Positions 8,149 to 20,671 of a stretch of 64,000 nucleotides of DNA are shown one piece after another; positions within the stretch are counted from its first letter, which is position 1, and every line of letters begins with the position of its first letter. The DNA is taken from positions 4,313,034-4,377,033 of the forward strand of contig NC_085059.1 of NCBI RefSeq assembly GCF_963662255.1. Direction: 5' to 3'. This stretch comes from Cinclus cinclus. Taxonomy: Eukaryota; Chordata; Aves; Passeriformes; Cinclidae. The position numbers and the translations under genes are program-made. The notes under the pieces were generated by a model that saw nothing but the letters and a program-made list of their open reading frames with translations, was not told the origin of the DNA and did no database searches.

Positions 8149-9954
8149 AGACTGACAGGGATAATGGGCATCGATAGGGCCCCGCTGTAAATATGTTCAG
8201 CATGTTCGAGCCTTTTTTTATAGGAACAATTTCAAGATTGTTAGCCTAAAGTTCCCAGAATGTTAATCTAGAGCTTCTAGATTTTTACTGTATAGGTCCC
8301 AGATTGTTACCAGTATAGTCTTCCTTGTAAATATGTTCTAGAGATTGTTGTTGTTGTTGTTAGAAGGAAACATGTTCTTCAAATGTTTGACTGAACTTTG
8401 TTCAATAAATACTATTTCTTATTAAAACCTCGCCTCTCTTTGCAATTTCTTTGGGCAACGTTTGCACAGTGCTGGTTTCCACTTGCTCATGGTTCCTGGG
8501 GCTGCAGGTCCCTGGGGGTGCTGGCACAGCCAGCCCTGGCTGAGGGTCCCTGTGCAGGGGGGTCCCACTGAGCCAGCACTGCTGTTCCTGGGGCACAGCA
8601 GTGTCCCCAAGGGCAAAGCTCTCACCAGCAGAGAGGGAGCTCTGACAGCAGCAGGCCCTGCCGCAACGCCACCAAAGAAAAGGAAACCTCCTGACACCCT
8701 TCCTGCTGCGGCCACAGGGACTCCTGGGCAGGAGCCAGCATCAGGCACAGGGATGCAACATCCACCTCCATGCTCTGAAGGTCTCGACAGCCTTGGCAAG
8801 TCTGGGACCTGCACCCGGGCTGCTGCAGGGGCTGATGTTTAAGGCTTGCAGCCTCCAAAGCCTCTGGGCTTTGCTTCCCCCGCTGCCTTCCATTGCCCTG
8901 TGCCCAGGATCCTCACCCTGCCCGTGTTCCTGCTGCTGCCAGCAGCCCCCAGAGCCCCTCACTCCCTGAGCATCCCCATCACAGGGGGCACTGGCAAATC
9001 CCACACGCTTCACAAAGCAAACTCCCCCACAGTAACCAAACCACTCTTTGGTCAGAGGGTGCCAAGGGGAAGCTCAGCACCAGCTGCTGTTTAAAGCATG
9101 CTTTCAAAAGTGGGTTCAGGCACTCTGGCAGTGCCTGCTGGGCAGCTGAGGCTGTGGGGACACAGCACTGGCTCAGGCCAGCCCTCAGCCCCTCACAGCT
9201 CATGCCAAGGGCCCAGCTCACAAAGCAGTTTCACACCACTTGCTGCAGCTATTTCAAAGGCCTAAATGTCATTGGCAGGAGTCATTTAGTTGCCAACTCA
9301 GTGGCCCTGTCCTGGCAGGAGAAGCCACCAAGGGGCCTCTGCATGTGCACTCAGGGCACTTCCACTGCCATCCCAAAGGGATCGCAAAGGACAGGGCTCT
9401 TCTTTCAGCACTGCTGAGCTCCTCACCCAGCACTGAAGTCTCAGGAAGAGACAGGAATTGAGTGCACCAGGGAAGCTGGCCTCCAAGAAAAGGCATCAAT
9501 CCCACGGCCCACCCAAGCCAACGGCCTGCATGTCTGTACCTTCTCCTCCTTCTCTCTTCTCTGCTGTCACTTTGCCCCTTCTCTCTGTCCGGGAGCTTGG
9601 CCTCTCAGACAAATAAAAGATGTGCATCCACACCTAGGCACGGCATAGATGTCTTACACAACTGTCCCTTCTTCCCCGACAGCTGCAAATCCTACAGCTG
9701 CCAGACCTCATCCCTTGCTCCTAGAAAGGGAGACAAGACTTTCCATTCTAATCCATTGCCCAGCCCTAAGTCAACGACACAGTCAGTAGAAATAGCTGTG
9801 AAATCCCCGGCAGGAACCTGCCAGAAGAGCTACAGCTGTGGAGGGGGAAGCAGCAAACTCCCACCCCCAACACTGCTTTGGACTCCTTACCTGCTAAAAC
9901 AGATCCCTCTCCTGCCACTTTTTCCGTTTTTTGTTACCCACAACTACCATCAAT

Positions 9955-10205
9955 TTAAATCCATTGAAAACAAGATCACAGGAGGGGTTGCGTGGAAAGG
10001 AACCTTCAATCCCACCCAGTGCAAGCTTTGCCATGGCAGGGACACCTGCCACTGTCCCACGCTGCTCCAGCCTGGCCTTGGGCACTGCCAGGGATCCAGG
10101 GGCAGCCACAGCTGCTCTGGGCACCCTGTGCCAGCCCTGCCCATCCTGCCAGGGAACACTTCCTGACCCATATCCCATCTGCAGCTGCTCCCAGTGCCAA
10201 CAGGT
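9955..10205 (-). mobile_element. CR1 LINE 3' end, minus strand, unit 3
   Basis: Same insertion as at 4735-4985. Confidence 0.75.
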
Positions 10206-11851
10206 GTCACTGCATGGCCTTGGGATGATGGATCAAGAGAAAGCCCCAAGCTTTGAGCAGAGTTCCCAGTGCCTGTGCTGGGGACGTGCCACCCACCTGC
10301 CCCTCAAGCACTCAGCTGCCTCGCAGCCAAATGGAGTGTCCAACGGGTAAAGCACTCCCAGAGGATCAAACCCTGGTCACTGCACCAATGACAAGGTCTT
10401 TATTGGGAAAAGAAATGTCGAAGCACAGCGACATTTCTTTTCCAAGCAGGAGACGCTGATCCTGTGCCGGCAGCGCAGGGATGCTGTTATTGCTGGTCCT
10501 CATTTCATGCCTTTATCAGCTGCAGGGGCACCAGGACAGGCTGTGGTCTCCCAGGGCAGCTCTGAGTGACACTGCTGTCCCCACCAGCTGTCCCCAGCCC
10601 TGGGTGCTGCCACGTGCCCCAGCCTCTGCAGCCCAAAGCACCTGGAGATCCCCCTGAGCATCAGCGATCAGGGCCGCTGCAATCAGCCTGCTGACCCAAA
10701 ACCTCAAGTGCTGCCACAAGAAAAGCAGCTGATTCATTGATACCTCGGAATTTCATGTCTCAATGCAAGGACAGGAAGCACCCCTATGCCACCAAATCGT
10801 TGCTAAGGGCTTGCAAGCCTCAACGCGGAGATTTCAGCGTTGGACACGCAGTCAGGGCAAGGGTAAATCCACACAGAAATGACTCAGAAATTCCAAAACA
10901 CACATCATGTTGGTCTTGACGCCTTTCTTGTTGGCTCAAGGGCTGTTTCCGTGGGCCACGCTTGCACAGAAAGAAAGGAAGTGCAGCTGCTGAGGAACAT
11001 CTCCATGCCCTCAGCAGGTTTTGGTGCCTTTGCTGCAGGGCCGCTCCTGTCAGAGCCCCCTCTCTGCTGCTGACACCTTTGCTCTTGGGGACACCAGCCC
11101 AGGAACACCAGCAGGGCCCAGGGTTGGGTCACGGGGACCCCCCTGTGCACAGGGACTCCCAGCCCCGTGGCTGTGTCAGCACCCCCAGAAACACCAAGAT
11201 CTGGCAGCACTTTGCTCCGCTGCTCTTTCCGCACACGGAACCATCTCCTTCCTTTGCCATCCCAGGAAAATTCAACCTCTACCTCAGCCAAAGATCATTT
11301 CCTACACATGGCTGATCAGAAATGTTCTTCTGCACTTCCTCCACCAAAACCACCCCCGCATGCCCACAAGACATTCCAGGGCCATCGGGAAACCCTCCAC
11401 AAACACTGCGCAGGCACCCAGGACCACGGGCTTTCCATCTCTGCCATTCAGGCTCCCTGCGCTGCTCCTGGTCATTTTCTCCTCCTCTCTCCATAACTTT
11501 GGGAACCACAGAGCTCCCAGGCTTTGGCAATTCCCAAGGCCACTGCCATCCTTGACTTCTTGGACACCCCCAGGTCTGTGGACAGACACCCCTGTGTTTT
11601 CCCGCAGAAGATGTTAAGAGCCAACAGGAAGTCACAAAGTTACTGAGGCTGCTAGATCACCTCCCCAAAAGAAAAAGCTGAAAAAGCTGTGGCTGCTGAG
11701 GAAGGGGAGGTGAAGCTTGTGTGGCAAGCTCAGAGCACATTCACAGTGAATGAAAGGTGGAAGAGGGAGGGTGACTCTTCCTCAGGAAGTCTACTGATGG
11801 GACAAGGGGGAATGGGATCAAACGGAAAGAGAGTTGGAAGAGATTTGATGC

Positions 11852-12045
11852 TGGAAAGAAGTTCTTTAATCTGAGGCTGCTTGTCCCTGACACAGGGAGC
11901 TGTGCACATGTGGGTGCCCCATCCCCAGCAACATCCAAGGCCACATTGGACAGGGTTGAAGTGCTGGGAGCTTGCTCAGGTTGGAACCAGATGATTTTTA
12001 GGGTCTCTTCCAAGCCAAACCACTCAAGGATTGGATGGTTCTATG
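11852..12045 (+). mobile_element. CR1 LINE 3' end, plus strand, unit 3
   Basis: Same insertion as at 1890-2083. The terminal motif reads GGATTGGATGG here instead of GGATTTCATGG. Confidence 0.8.
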
Positions 12046-12210
12046 GCGTCCATCTCCAAGAGAGGAGTGGCCCTGAAGCTTCTGTGACATCACAGGGCCC
12101 AGAGTGCTCCAGGTGGAAGGTCCAGGGCCTGGAGACCAGCACAACAGACAGTTCACCTGCTGCCAGCACTCAGTTCTCCCCCACTCTTCGCTCTCTGCCA
12201 CGGTGCCAAG

Positions 12211-12735
12211 ATGTTCCTGCTGCCAGTACTCGCTTGTCCCTCGCTCTTCGTTCTCTGTCTTGGTGCTGAGCTGCTCCTGCTGCCGGGACTTTTCCTGCAC
12301 TTCTACTGGAGCATCAACACCAACAGCACGAGCGCTCCTGTCCCAGTGGAGGTACAGTGCCATCCCTGGGAGGGGGGCAGCCCTGACTGCCAGGGCAGGC
12401 TGCAGCCCTGTGGGGATGGATGCTGGGGACAGGGACCCCAAGTGACATTGTGCTGCCTCATGCAGACTGCCAGAGACACCATTGAGGATATGGAGGTGGA
12501 TGAGCAGGATGACACCGAGCCCATGGAAGTGGACGAATATGATGAGACTGAGCCCATGGAAGTGGATGAGCAGGATGACACCGAGCCCATGGAAGTGGAC
12601 GAATATGATGAGACTGAGCCCATGGAAGTGGATGAACAGGATGACACCGAGCCCATGGAAGTGGATGAATATGATGAGACTGAGCCCATGGACGTCGATG
12701 AGAAGGAAAAGGAAGAGCCCGTGATCCTGGCATGA
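12211..12735 (+). CDS. Acidic-repeat protein gene, copy 3 (174 aa)
   Basis: The protein is identical to copy 2. Predicted intron 12352-12465; poly(A) signal 13636-13641. The 3' UTR carries an expanded TTCC tract. Confidence 0.65.
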   Translation: MFLLPVLACPSLFVLCLGAELLLLPGLFLHFYWSINTNSTSAPVPVEVQCHPWEGGSPDCQGRLQPCGDGCWGQGPQVTLCCLMQTARDTIEDMEVDEQDDTEPMEVDEYDETEPMEVDEQDDTEPMEVDEYDETEPMEVDEQDDTEPMEVDEYDETEPMDVDEKEKEEPVILA

Positions 12736-12862
12736 GGATGGAGCCCCAGGAGCAGGACAACCTGATGCTCCCCTGCCCTGCCCACAGGCAGTGCCCAGCC
12801 TGGGGCGGGGCTGGCTGGCTCTCCTCAGGGACATGGTGCTCAAGGAAGTCCTGCTCTGCTGC

Positions 12863-13380
12863 TTCCTTCCTTCCTTCCTTCCTTCCTTCCTTCCTTCCTT
12901 CCTTCCTCCCTCCCTTCCTCCCTCCATCCCTCCCTCTCTCCCTCCCTTCCTTCCTTCCTTCCTTCCTTCCTTCCTTCCTTCCTTCCTTCCTTCCTTCCTT
13001 CCTTCCTTCCTTCCTTCCCTCCCTCCCTCCCTCCCTCCCTCCCTCCCTCCCTCCCTTCCTTCCTTCCTTCCTTCCTTCCTTCCTTCCTTCCTTCCTTCCT
13101 TCCTTCCTTCCTTCCTTCCTTCCTTCCTTCCTTCCTTCCTTCCTTCCTTCCTTCCTTCCTCCCGCCCTCCCTTCCTTCCTTCCTCCCTCCCTCCCTTCCT
13201 CCCTCCCTTCCTTCCTTCCTCGCTCCCTCCCTCCCTCCCTCCCTCCCTTCCTTCCTTCCTCCCTTCCTTCCTTCCTTCCTTCCTTCCTTCCTTCCTTCCT
13301 TCCTTCCTTCCTTCCTTCCTTCCTTCCGTCCTTCCTTCCTTCCTTCCTTCCTTCCTTCCTTCCTTCCTTCCCTCCCTCCC
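12863..13380. repeat. Expanded TTCC/TCCC microsatellite in the 3' UTR, unit 3
   Basis: About 518 bp. The order of TTCC and TCCC blocks parallels unit 2 but block lengths differ, showing slippage after the two units separated. Confidence 0.97.
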
Positions 13381-15186
13381 AGACTGACAGGGATAATGGG
13401 CATCGATAGGGCCCCGCTGTAAATATGTTCAGCATGTTCGAGCCTTTTTTTATAGGAACAATTTCAAGATTGTTAGCCTAAAGTTCCCAGAATGTTAATC
13501 TAGAGCTTCTAGATTTTTACTGTATAGGTCCCAGATTGTTACCAGTATAGTCTTCCTTGTAAATATGTTCTAGAGATTGTTGTTGTTGTTGTTAGAAGGA
13601 AACATGTTCTTCAAATGTTTGACTGAACTTTGTTCAATAAATACTATTTCTTATTAAAACCTCGCCTCTCTTTGCAATTTCTTTGGGCAACGTTTGCACA
13701 GTGCTGGTTTCCACTTGCTCATGGTTCCTGGGGCTGCAGGTCCCTGGGGGTGCTGGCACAGCCAGCCCTGGCTGAGGGTCCCTGTGCAGGGTGGTCCCAC
13801 TGAGCCAGCACTGCTGTTCCTGGGGCACAGCAGTGTCCCCAAGGGCAAAGCTCTCACCAGCAGAGAGGGAGCTCTGACAGCAGCAGGCCCTGCCGCAACG
13901 CCACCAAAGAAAAGGAAACCTCCTGACACCCTTCCTGCTGCGGCCACAGGGACTCCTGGGCAGGAGCCAGCATCAGGCACAGGGATGCAACATCCACCTC
14001 CATGCTCTGAAGGTCTCGACAGCCTTGGCAAGTCTGGGACCTGCACCCGGGCTGCTGCAGGGGCTGATGTTTAAGGCTTGCAGCCTCCAAAGCCTCTGGG
14101 CTTTGCTTCCCCCGCTGCCTTCCATTGCCCTGTGCCCAGGATCCTCACCCTGCCCGTGTTCCTGCTGCTGCCAGCAGCCCCCAGAGCCCCTCACTCCCTG
14201 AGCATCCCCATCACAGGGGGCACTGGCAAATCCCACACGCTTCACAAAGCAAACTCCCCCACAGTAACCAAACCACTCTTTGGTCAGAGGGTGCCAAGGG
14301 GAAGCTCAGCACCAGCTGCTGTTTTAAACATGCTTTCAAAAGTGGGTTCAGGCACTCTGGCAGTGCCTGCTGGGCAGCTGAGGCTGTGGGGACACAGCAC
14401 TGGCTCAGGCCAGCCCTCAGCCCCTCACAGCTCATGCCAAGGGCCCAGCTCACAAAGCAGTTTCACACCACTTGCTGCAGCTATTTCAAAGGCCTAAATG
14501 TCATTGGCAGGAGCCATTTAGTTGCCAACTCAGTGGCCCTGTCCTGGCAGGAGAAGCCACCAAGGGGCCTCTGCATGTGCACTCAGGGCACTTCCACTGC
14601 CATCCCAAAGGGATCGCAAAGGACAGGGCTCTTCTTTCAGCACTGCTGAGCTCCTCACCCAGCACTGAAGTCTCAGGAAGAGACAGGAATTGAGTGCACC
14701 AGGGAAGCTGGCCTCCAAGAAAAGGCATCAATCCCACGGCCCACCCAAGCCAACGGCCTGCATGTCTGTACCTTCTCCTCCTTCTCTCTTCTCTGCTGTC
14801 ACTTTGCCCCTTCTCTCTGTCCGGGAGCTTGGCCTCTCAGACAAATAAAAGATGTGCATCCACACCTAGGCACGGCATAGATGTCTTACACAACTGTCCC
14901 TTCTTCCCCGACAGCTGCAAATCCTACAGCTGCCAGACCTCATCCCTTGCTCCTAGAAAGGGAGACAAGACTTTCCATTCTAATCCATTGCCCAGCCCTA
15001 AGTCAACGACACAGTCAGTAGAAATAGCTGTGAAATCCCCGGCAGGAACCTGCCAGAAGAGCTACAGCTGTGGAGGGGGAAGCAGCAAACTCCCACCCCC
15101 AACACTGCTTTGGACTCCTTACCTGCTAAAACAGATCCCTCTCCTGCCACTTTTTCCATTTTTTGTTACCCACAACTACCATCAAT

Positions 15187-15437
15187 TTAAATCCATTGAA
15201 AACAAGATCACAGGAGGGGTTGCGTGGAAAGGAACCTTCAATCCCACCCAGTGCAAGCTTTGCCATGGCAGGGACACCTGCCACTGTCCCACGCTGCTCC
15301 AGCCTGGCCTTGGGCACTGCCAGGGATCCAGGGGCAGCCACAGCTGCTCCGGGCACCCTGTGCCAGCCCTGCCCATCCTGCCAGGGAACACTTCCTGACC
15401 CATATCCCATCTGAAGCTGCTCCCAGTGCCAACAGGT
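15187..15437 (-). mobile_element. CR1 LINE 3' end, minus strand, unit 4
   Basis: Same insertion as at 4735-4985. Confidence 0.75.
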
Positions 15438-17087
15438 GTCACTGCATGGCCTTGGGATGATGGATCAAGAGAAAGCCCCAAACTTTGAGCAGAGTTCCCA
15501 GTGCCTGTGCTGGGGACGTGCCACCCACCTGCTCCTCAAGCACTCAACTGCCTCGCAGCCAGATGGAGTGTCCAACGGGTAAAGTACTCCCAGAGGATCA
15601 AACCCTGGTCACTGCACCAATGACAAGGTCTTTATTGGGAAAAGAAATGTCGAAGCACAGCGACATTTCTTTTCCAAGCAGGAGACGCTGATCCTGTGCC
15701 GGCAGCGCAGGGATGCTGTTATTGCTGGTCCTCATTTCATCCCTTTATCAGCTCCAGGGCCACCAGGACAGGCTGTGGTCTCCCCCGGCAGCTCAGAGTG
15801 ACACTGCTGTCCCCACCAGCTGTCCCCAGCCCTGGGTGCTGCCACGTGCCCCAGCCTCTGCGGCCCAAAGCACCTGGAGATCCCCCTGAGCATCAGCGAT
15901 CAGGGCCGCTGCAATCAGCCTGCTGACCCAAAACCTCAAGTGCTGCCACAAGAAAAGCAGCTGATTCATTGATACCTCGGAATTTCATGTCTCAATGCAA
16001 GGACAGGAAGCACCCCTATGCCACCAAATCATTGCTAAGGGCTTGCAAGCCTCAACGCGGAGATTTCAGCGTTGGACACGCAGTCAGGGCAAGGGTAAAT
16101 CCACACAGAGATGACACAGAAATTCCAAAACACACATCATGTTGTTCTTGACGCCTTGCTTGTTGGCTCAAGGGCTGTTTCCGTGGGCCACGCTTGCACA
16201 GAAAGGAAGAAAGGAAGTGCAGCTGCTGAGGAACATCTCCATGCCCTCAGCAGGTTTTGGTGCCTTTGCTGCAGGGCCGCTCCTGTCAGAGCCCCCTCTC
16301 TGCTGCTGACACCGTTGCTCTTGGGGACACCAGCCCAGGAACACCAGCAGGGCCCAGGGTTGGCTCAGGGGGACCCCCCTGTGTACAGGGACTCCCAGCC
16401 CCGTGGCTGTGCCAGCACCCCCAGAAACACCAAGATCTGGCAGCACTTTGCTCCGCTGCTCTTTCCGCACACGGAACCATCTCCTTCCTTTGCCATCCCA
16501 GGAAAATTCAACCTCTACCTCAGCCAAAGATCATTTCCTACACATGGCTGATCAGAAATGTTCTACTGGACTTCCTCCACCAAAACAACCCCCGCATGCC
16601 CACAAGATATTCCAGGGCCATCGGGAAACCCTCCACAAACACTGCGCAGGCACCCAGGACCACGGGCTTTCCATCTCTGCCATTCAGGCTCCCTGCGCTG
16701 CTCCTGGTCATTTTCTCCTCCTCTCTCCATAACTTTGGGAACCACAGAGCTCCCAGGCTTTGGCAATTCCCAAGGCCACTGCCATCCTTGACTTCTTGGA
16801 CACCCCCAGGGCTGTGGACAGACACCCCTGTGTTTTCCTGCAGAAGATGTTAAGAGCCAACAGGAAGTCACAAAGTTACTGAGGCTGCTAGATCACCTCC
16901 CCAAAAGAAAAAGCTGAAAAAGCTGTGGCTGCTGAGGAAGGGGAGGTGAAGCTTGTGTGGCAAGCTCAGAGCACATTCACAATGAATGAAAGGTGGAAGA
17001 GGGAGAGTGACTCTTCCTCAGGAAGTCTACTGATGGGACAAGGGGGAATGGGATCAAACGGAAAGAGAGTTGGAAGAGATTTGATGC

Positions 17088-17281
17088 TGGAAAGAAGTTC
17101 TTTAATCTGAGGCTGCTTGTCCCTGACACAGGGAGCTGTGCACATGTGGGTGCCCCATCCCCAGCAACATCCAAGGCCACATTGGACAGGGTTGAAGTGC
17201 TGGGAGCTTGCTCAGGTTGGAACCAGATGATTTTTAGGGTCTCTTCCAAGCCAAACCACTCAAGGACTTCATGGTTCCATG
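17088..17281 (+). mobile_element. CR1 LINE 3' end, plus strand, unit 4
   Basis: Same insertion as at 1890-2083. Confidence 0.8.
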
Positions 17282-17446
17282 GCGTCCATCTCCAAGAGAG
17301 GAGTGGCCCTGAAGCTTCTGTGACATCACAGGGCCCAGAGTGCTGCAGGTGGAAGGTCCAGGGCCTGGAGACCAGCACAACAGACAGTTCACCTGCTGCC
17401 AGCACTCAGTTCTCCCCCACTCTTCGCTCTCTGCCACGGTGCCAAG

Positions 17447-17971
17447 ATGTTCCTGCTGCCAGTACTCGCTTGTCCCCCGCTCTTCGTTCTCTGCCTTGGA
17501 GCTGAGCTGCTCCTGCTGCCGGGACTTTTCCTGCACTTCTACTGCACCATCAACACCAACAGCATGAGCGCTCCTGTCCCAGTGGAGGTACAGTGCCATC
17601 CCAGGGAGGGGGGCAGCCCTGAGTGCCAGGGCAGGCTGCAGCCCTGTGGGGATGGATGCTGGGGACAGGGACCCCAAGTGACATTGTGCTGCCTCATGCA
17701 GACTGCCAGAGACACCATTGAGGATATGGAGGTGGATGAGCAGGATGACACCGAGCCCATGGAAGTGGACGAATATGATGAGACTGAGCCCATGGAAGTG
17801 GATGAGCAGGATGACACCGAGCCCATGGAAGTGGACGAATATGATGAGACTGAGCCCATGGAAGTGGATGAACAGGATGACACCGAGCCCATGGAAGTGG
17901 ATGAATATGATGAGACTGAGCCCATGGACGTCGATGAGAAGGACAAGGAAGAGCCCGTGATCCTGGCATGA
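17447..17971 (+). CDS. Acidic-repeat protein gene, copy 4 (174 aa)
   Basis: Predicted intron 17588-17701. This copy has FYCTINTNSMS at the end of the hydrophobic segment, where copies 1-3 have FYWSINTNSTS. Copies 7-11 share the FYCT form, which marks a subfamily. Poly(A) signal 18382-18387. The next interruption downstream, ERV1, begins about 1.5 kb after the poly(A) signal and leaves the gene intact. Confidence 0.65.
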   Translation: MFLLPVLACPPLFVLCLGAELLLLPGLFLHFYCTINTNSMSAPVPVEVQCHPREGGSPECQGRLQPCGDGCWGQGPQVTLCCLMQTARDTIEDMEVDEQDDTEPMEVDEYDETEPMEVDEQDDTEPMEVDEYDETEPMEVDEQDDTEPMEVDEYDETEPMDVDEKDKEEPVILA

Positions 17972-19369
17972 GGATGGAGCCCCAGGAGCAGGACAACCTG
18001 ATGCTCCCCTGCCCTGCCCACAGGCAGTGCCCAGCCTGGGGCGGGGCTGGCTGGCTCTCCTCAGGGACATGGTGCTCAAGGAAGTCCTGCTCTGCTGCTT
18101 CCTTCCTTCCTTCCTTCCCTCCCAGACTGACAGGGAAAATGGGCATCGACAGGGCCCCGCTGTAAATATGTTCAGCATGTTCGAGGCTTTTTTTATAGGA
18201 ACAATTTCAAGATTGTTAGCCTAAAGGTCCCAGAATGTTAATCTATAGCTTCTAGATTTTTACTGTATAGGTCCCAGATTGTTACCAGTATAGTCTTCCC
18301 TGTAAATATGTTCTAGAGATTGTTGTTGTTGTTGCTGTTAGAAGGAAACATGTTCTTCAAATGTTTGGCTGAACTTTGTTCAATAAATACTATTTCTTAT
18401 TAAAACCTCGCCTCTCTTTGCAATTCCTTTGGGCAACGTTTGCACAGTGCTGGTTTCCACTTGCTCATGGTTCCTGGGGCTGCAGGTCCCTGGGGGTGCT
18501 GGCACAGCCAGCCCTGGCTGGGGGTCCCTGTGCAGGGGGGTCCCACTGAGCCAGCACTGCTGTTCCTGGGGCACAGCAGTGTCCCCGAGGGCAAAGCTCT
18601 CACCAGCAGAGAGGGAGCTCTGACAGCAGCAGGCCCTGCAGCAACGCCACCAAAGCAAAGGAAACCTCCTGACACCCTTCCTGCTGCGGCCACAGGGACT
18701 CCTGGGCAGGAGCCAGCATCAGGCACAGGGATGCAACATCCACCTCCATGCTCTGAAGGTCTCAACAGCCTTGGCAAGTCTGGGACCTGCACCCGGGCTG
18801 CTGCAGGGGCTGATGTTTAAGGCTTGCAGCCTCCAAAGCCTCTGGGCTTTGCTTCCCCCGCTGCCTTCCATTGCTCTCTGCCCAGGATCCTCACCCTGCC
18901 CGTGTTCCTGCTGCTGCCAGCAGCCACCAGAGCCCCTCACTCCCTGAGCATCCCCATCACAGGGGGCACTGGCAAATCCCACACGCTTTGCAAAGCAAAC
19001 TCCCCCACAGTAACCAAACCACTCTTTGGTCAGAGGGTGCCAAGGGGAAGCTCAGCACCAGCTGCCGTTTAAAGCATGCTTTCAAAAGTGGGTTCAGGCA
19101 CTCTGGCAGTGCCTGCTGCGCAGCTGAGGCTGTGGGGACACAGCACTGGCTCAGGCCAGCCCTCAGCCCCTCACAGCTCATGCCAAGGGCCCAGCTCACA
19201 AAGCAGTTTCACACCACTTGCTGCAGCTATTTCAAAGGCCTAAATGTCATTCGCAGCAGCCATTTAGTTGCCAACTCAGTGTCCGTGTCCTGGCACGAGA
19301 AGCCACCAAGGGGCCTCTGCATGTGCACTCAGGGCACTTCCACTGCCATCCCAAAGGGATCGCAAAGGA

Positions 19370-19890
19370 CAGGGCTCTTCTTTCAGCACTGCTGAGCTCC
19401 TCACGCAGCATTGAAGTCTCAGGAAGAGACAAGAATTGAGTGCACCAGGGAAGCTGGCCTCGAAGAAAACGCATCAATCCCACGGCCCACCCAAGCCAAC
19501 GGCCTGCATGTCTGTACCTTCTCCTCCTTCTCTCTTCTCTGCTGTCACTTTGCCCCTTCTCTCTGTCCGGGAGCTTGGCCTCTCAGACAAATAAAAGATG
19601 TGCATCCACACCTAGGCACGGCATAGATGTCTTACAGAATTGTCCCTTCTTCCCCGACAGCTGCAAATCCTACAGCTGCCAGACCTCATCCCTTGCTCCT
19701 AGAAAGGGAGAGAAGACTTTCCATTCTAATCCATTGCCCAGCCCTAAGTCAACGACACAGTCAGTAGAAATAGCTGTGAAATCCCCGGCAGGAACCTGCC
19801 AGAAGAGCTACAGCTGTGGAGGGGGAAGCAGCAAACTCCCACTCCCACCCCCACCACTGCTTTGGACTCCTTACCAGCTAAAACATATCC
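19370..19890 (+). repeat. Left copy of a local duplication flanking ERV1
   Basis: This segment, from CAGGGCTCTTC to the target site ATATCC, is present again at 25651-26165 to the right of ERV1. The left copy has a 6-bp insertion (CTCCCA-type) in its C-rich tract that the right copy lacks. Confidence 0.85.
19885..19890 (+). repeat. ERV1 target-site duplication, left
   Basis: ATATCC, matched exactly at 25634-25639. Six bases is the length made by betaretrovirus-like and alpharetrovirus-like integrases. Unit 5 shows the empty site near 26160. Confidence 0.9.
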
Positions 19891-20251
19891 TGTTTTAATG
19901 CACATTTATGGTTTTGTTTTGCACTGAGTGTGGGTTGTTCTGTTTGCCCATGGGTTTGTATCCTGGTTGTCCCCTTCCCTTAACCCCTGCCTTTCCCCTG
20001 GCCAGCCCTGAGTGTGAACAACCCCTGTGACCCGGGGTTTCTTCGCCCTTGAGTTGGGATTGAAAATACCCCACATTTCCCATGCTATCTCTCTTCTCCC
20101 TGCAACCCTTCAGGACAATAAACTCGGATCATTCCGGGAAGGAGGGCCCCCTCTAATTTTTTACCTTTGTCCTTGTCAGATAAAAATCCCCCATCTCTCT
20201 GACCCTGAGCTATCCCAGGCACGTCAGAGAGACCAGGGGGAAGATCCGACA
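19891..20251 (+). repeat. ERV1 5' LTR (361 bp)
   Basis: Starts TGTTTTAATG and ends GATCCGACA. AATAAA at 20117-20122 is the probable viral poly(A) signal. About 13 bp near position 20015 are absent from the 3' LTR, and the 3' LTR has about 10 bp not present here. Confidence 0.9.
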
Positions 20252-20254
20252 AGT

Positions 20255-20272
20255 TGGCGCTCCGCCTTGAAG
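20255..20272 (+). other. ERV1 primer-binding site
   Basis: Begins TGGCGC four bases after the LTR end, the expected place and start for a tRNA primer site. I cannot assign the tRNA. The leader from 20273 to about 20670 contains no recognised gene. Confidence 0.6.
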
Positions 20273-20671
20273 GCTTTCTCACAGAAGTTTGAGAGCCTCT
20301 TGCTCTGGGCTGGAGTCCTATCTAAGGATTCATTAAGCCTTTTGGATTGCTCAGCTCCTTTCTAGCACGAAATTGCTTTCTGCGCAATATTCTGCTAGAA
20401 AGGGACAAACTGGTAGCTTGCTTTGGAGCCCAACAAGTCAGCTGGGGACAAGGGACTTTTCTTTGCAGCACTTTGGATGACCCAAGCCTCTAGGAAGGGG
20501 TGAGTGACCCTTGCAGCAGGCAGGGACCCCAAAAGGAGCCGGGGGGGTGGGGAGGGGGTCGGTCGGAAGACGGGTGTGGCAGCATAGCCAGCGTGTGGCC
20601 CCTTCTAACCCGGGGTTAGGGGGCAACAGCTGCCTGTTTTCTGGTTTTTCTGACTGCAAGAAAAGGTAGAA

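Larger units (their letters stand above)
4743..9962 (+). repeat. Tandem array unit 2 (5220 bp)
   Basis: Same order of parts as unit 1. The extra 478 bp comes from the TTCC tract at 7643-8148. It shares private variants with unit 3, including PSL in place of PPL in the signal-like segment and EKEKEEP near the C-terminus, so units 2 and 3 are sister duplicates. Confidence 0.95.
9963..15194 (+). repeat. Tandem array unit 3 (5232 bp)
   Basis: Nearly identical to unit 2 over the portion read. It differs chiefly in the internal structure of the TTCC tract and scattered single bases. Confidence 0.95.
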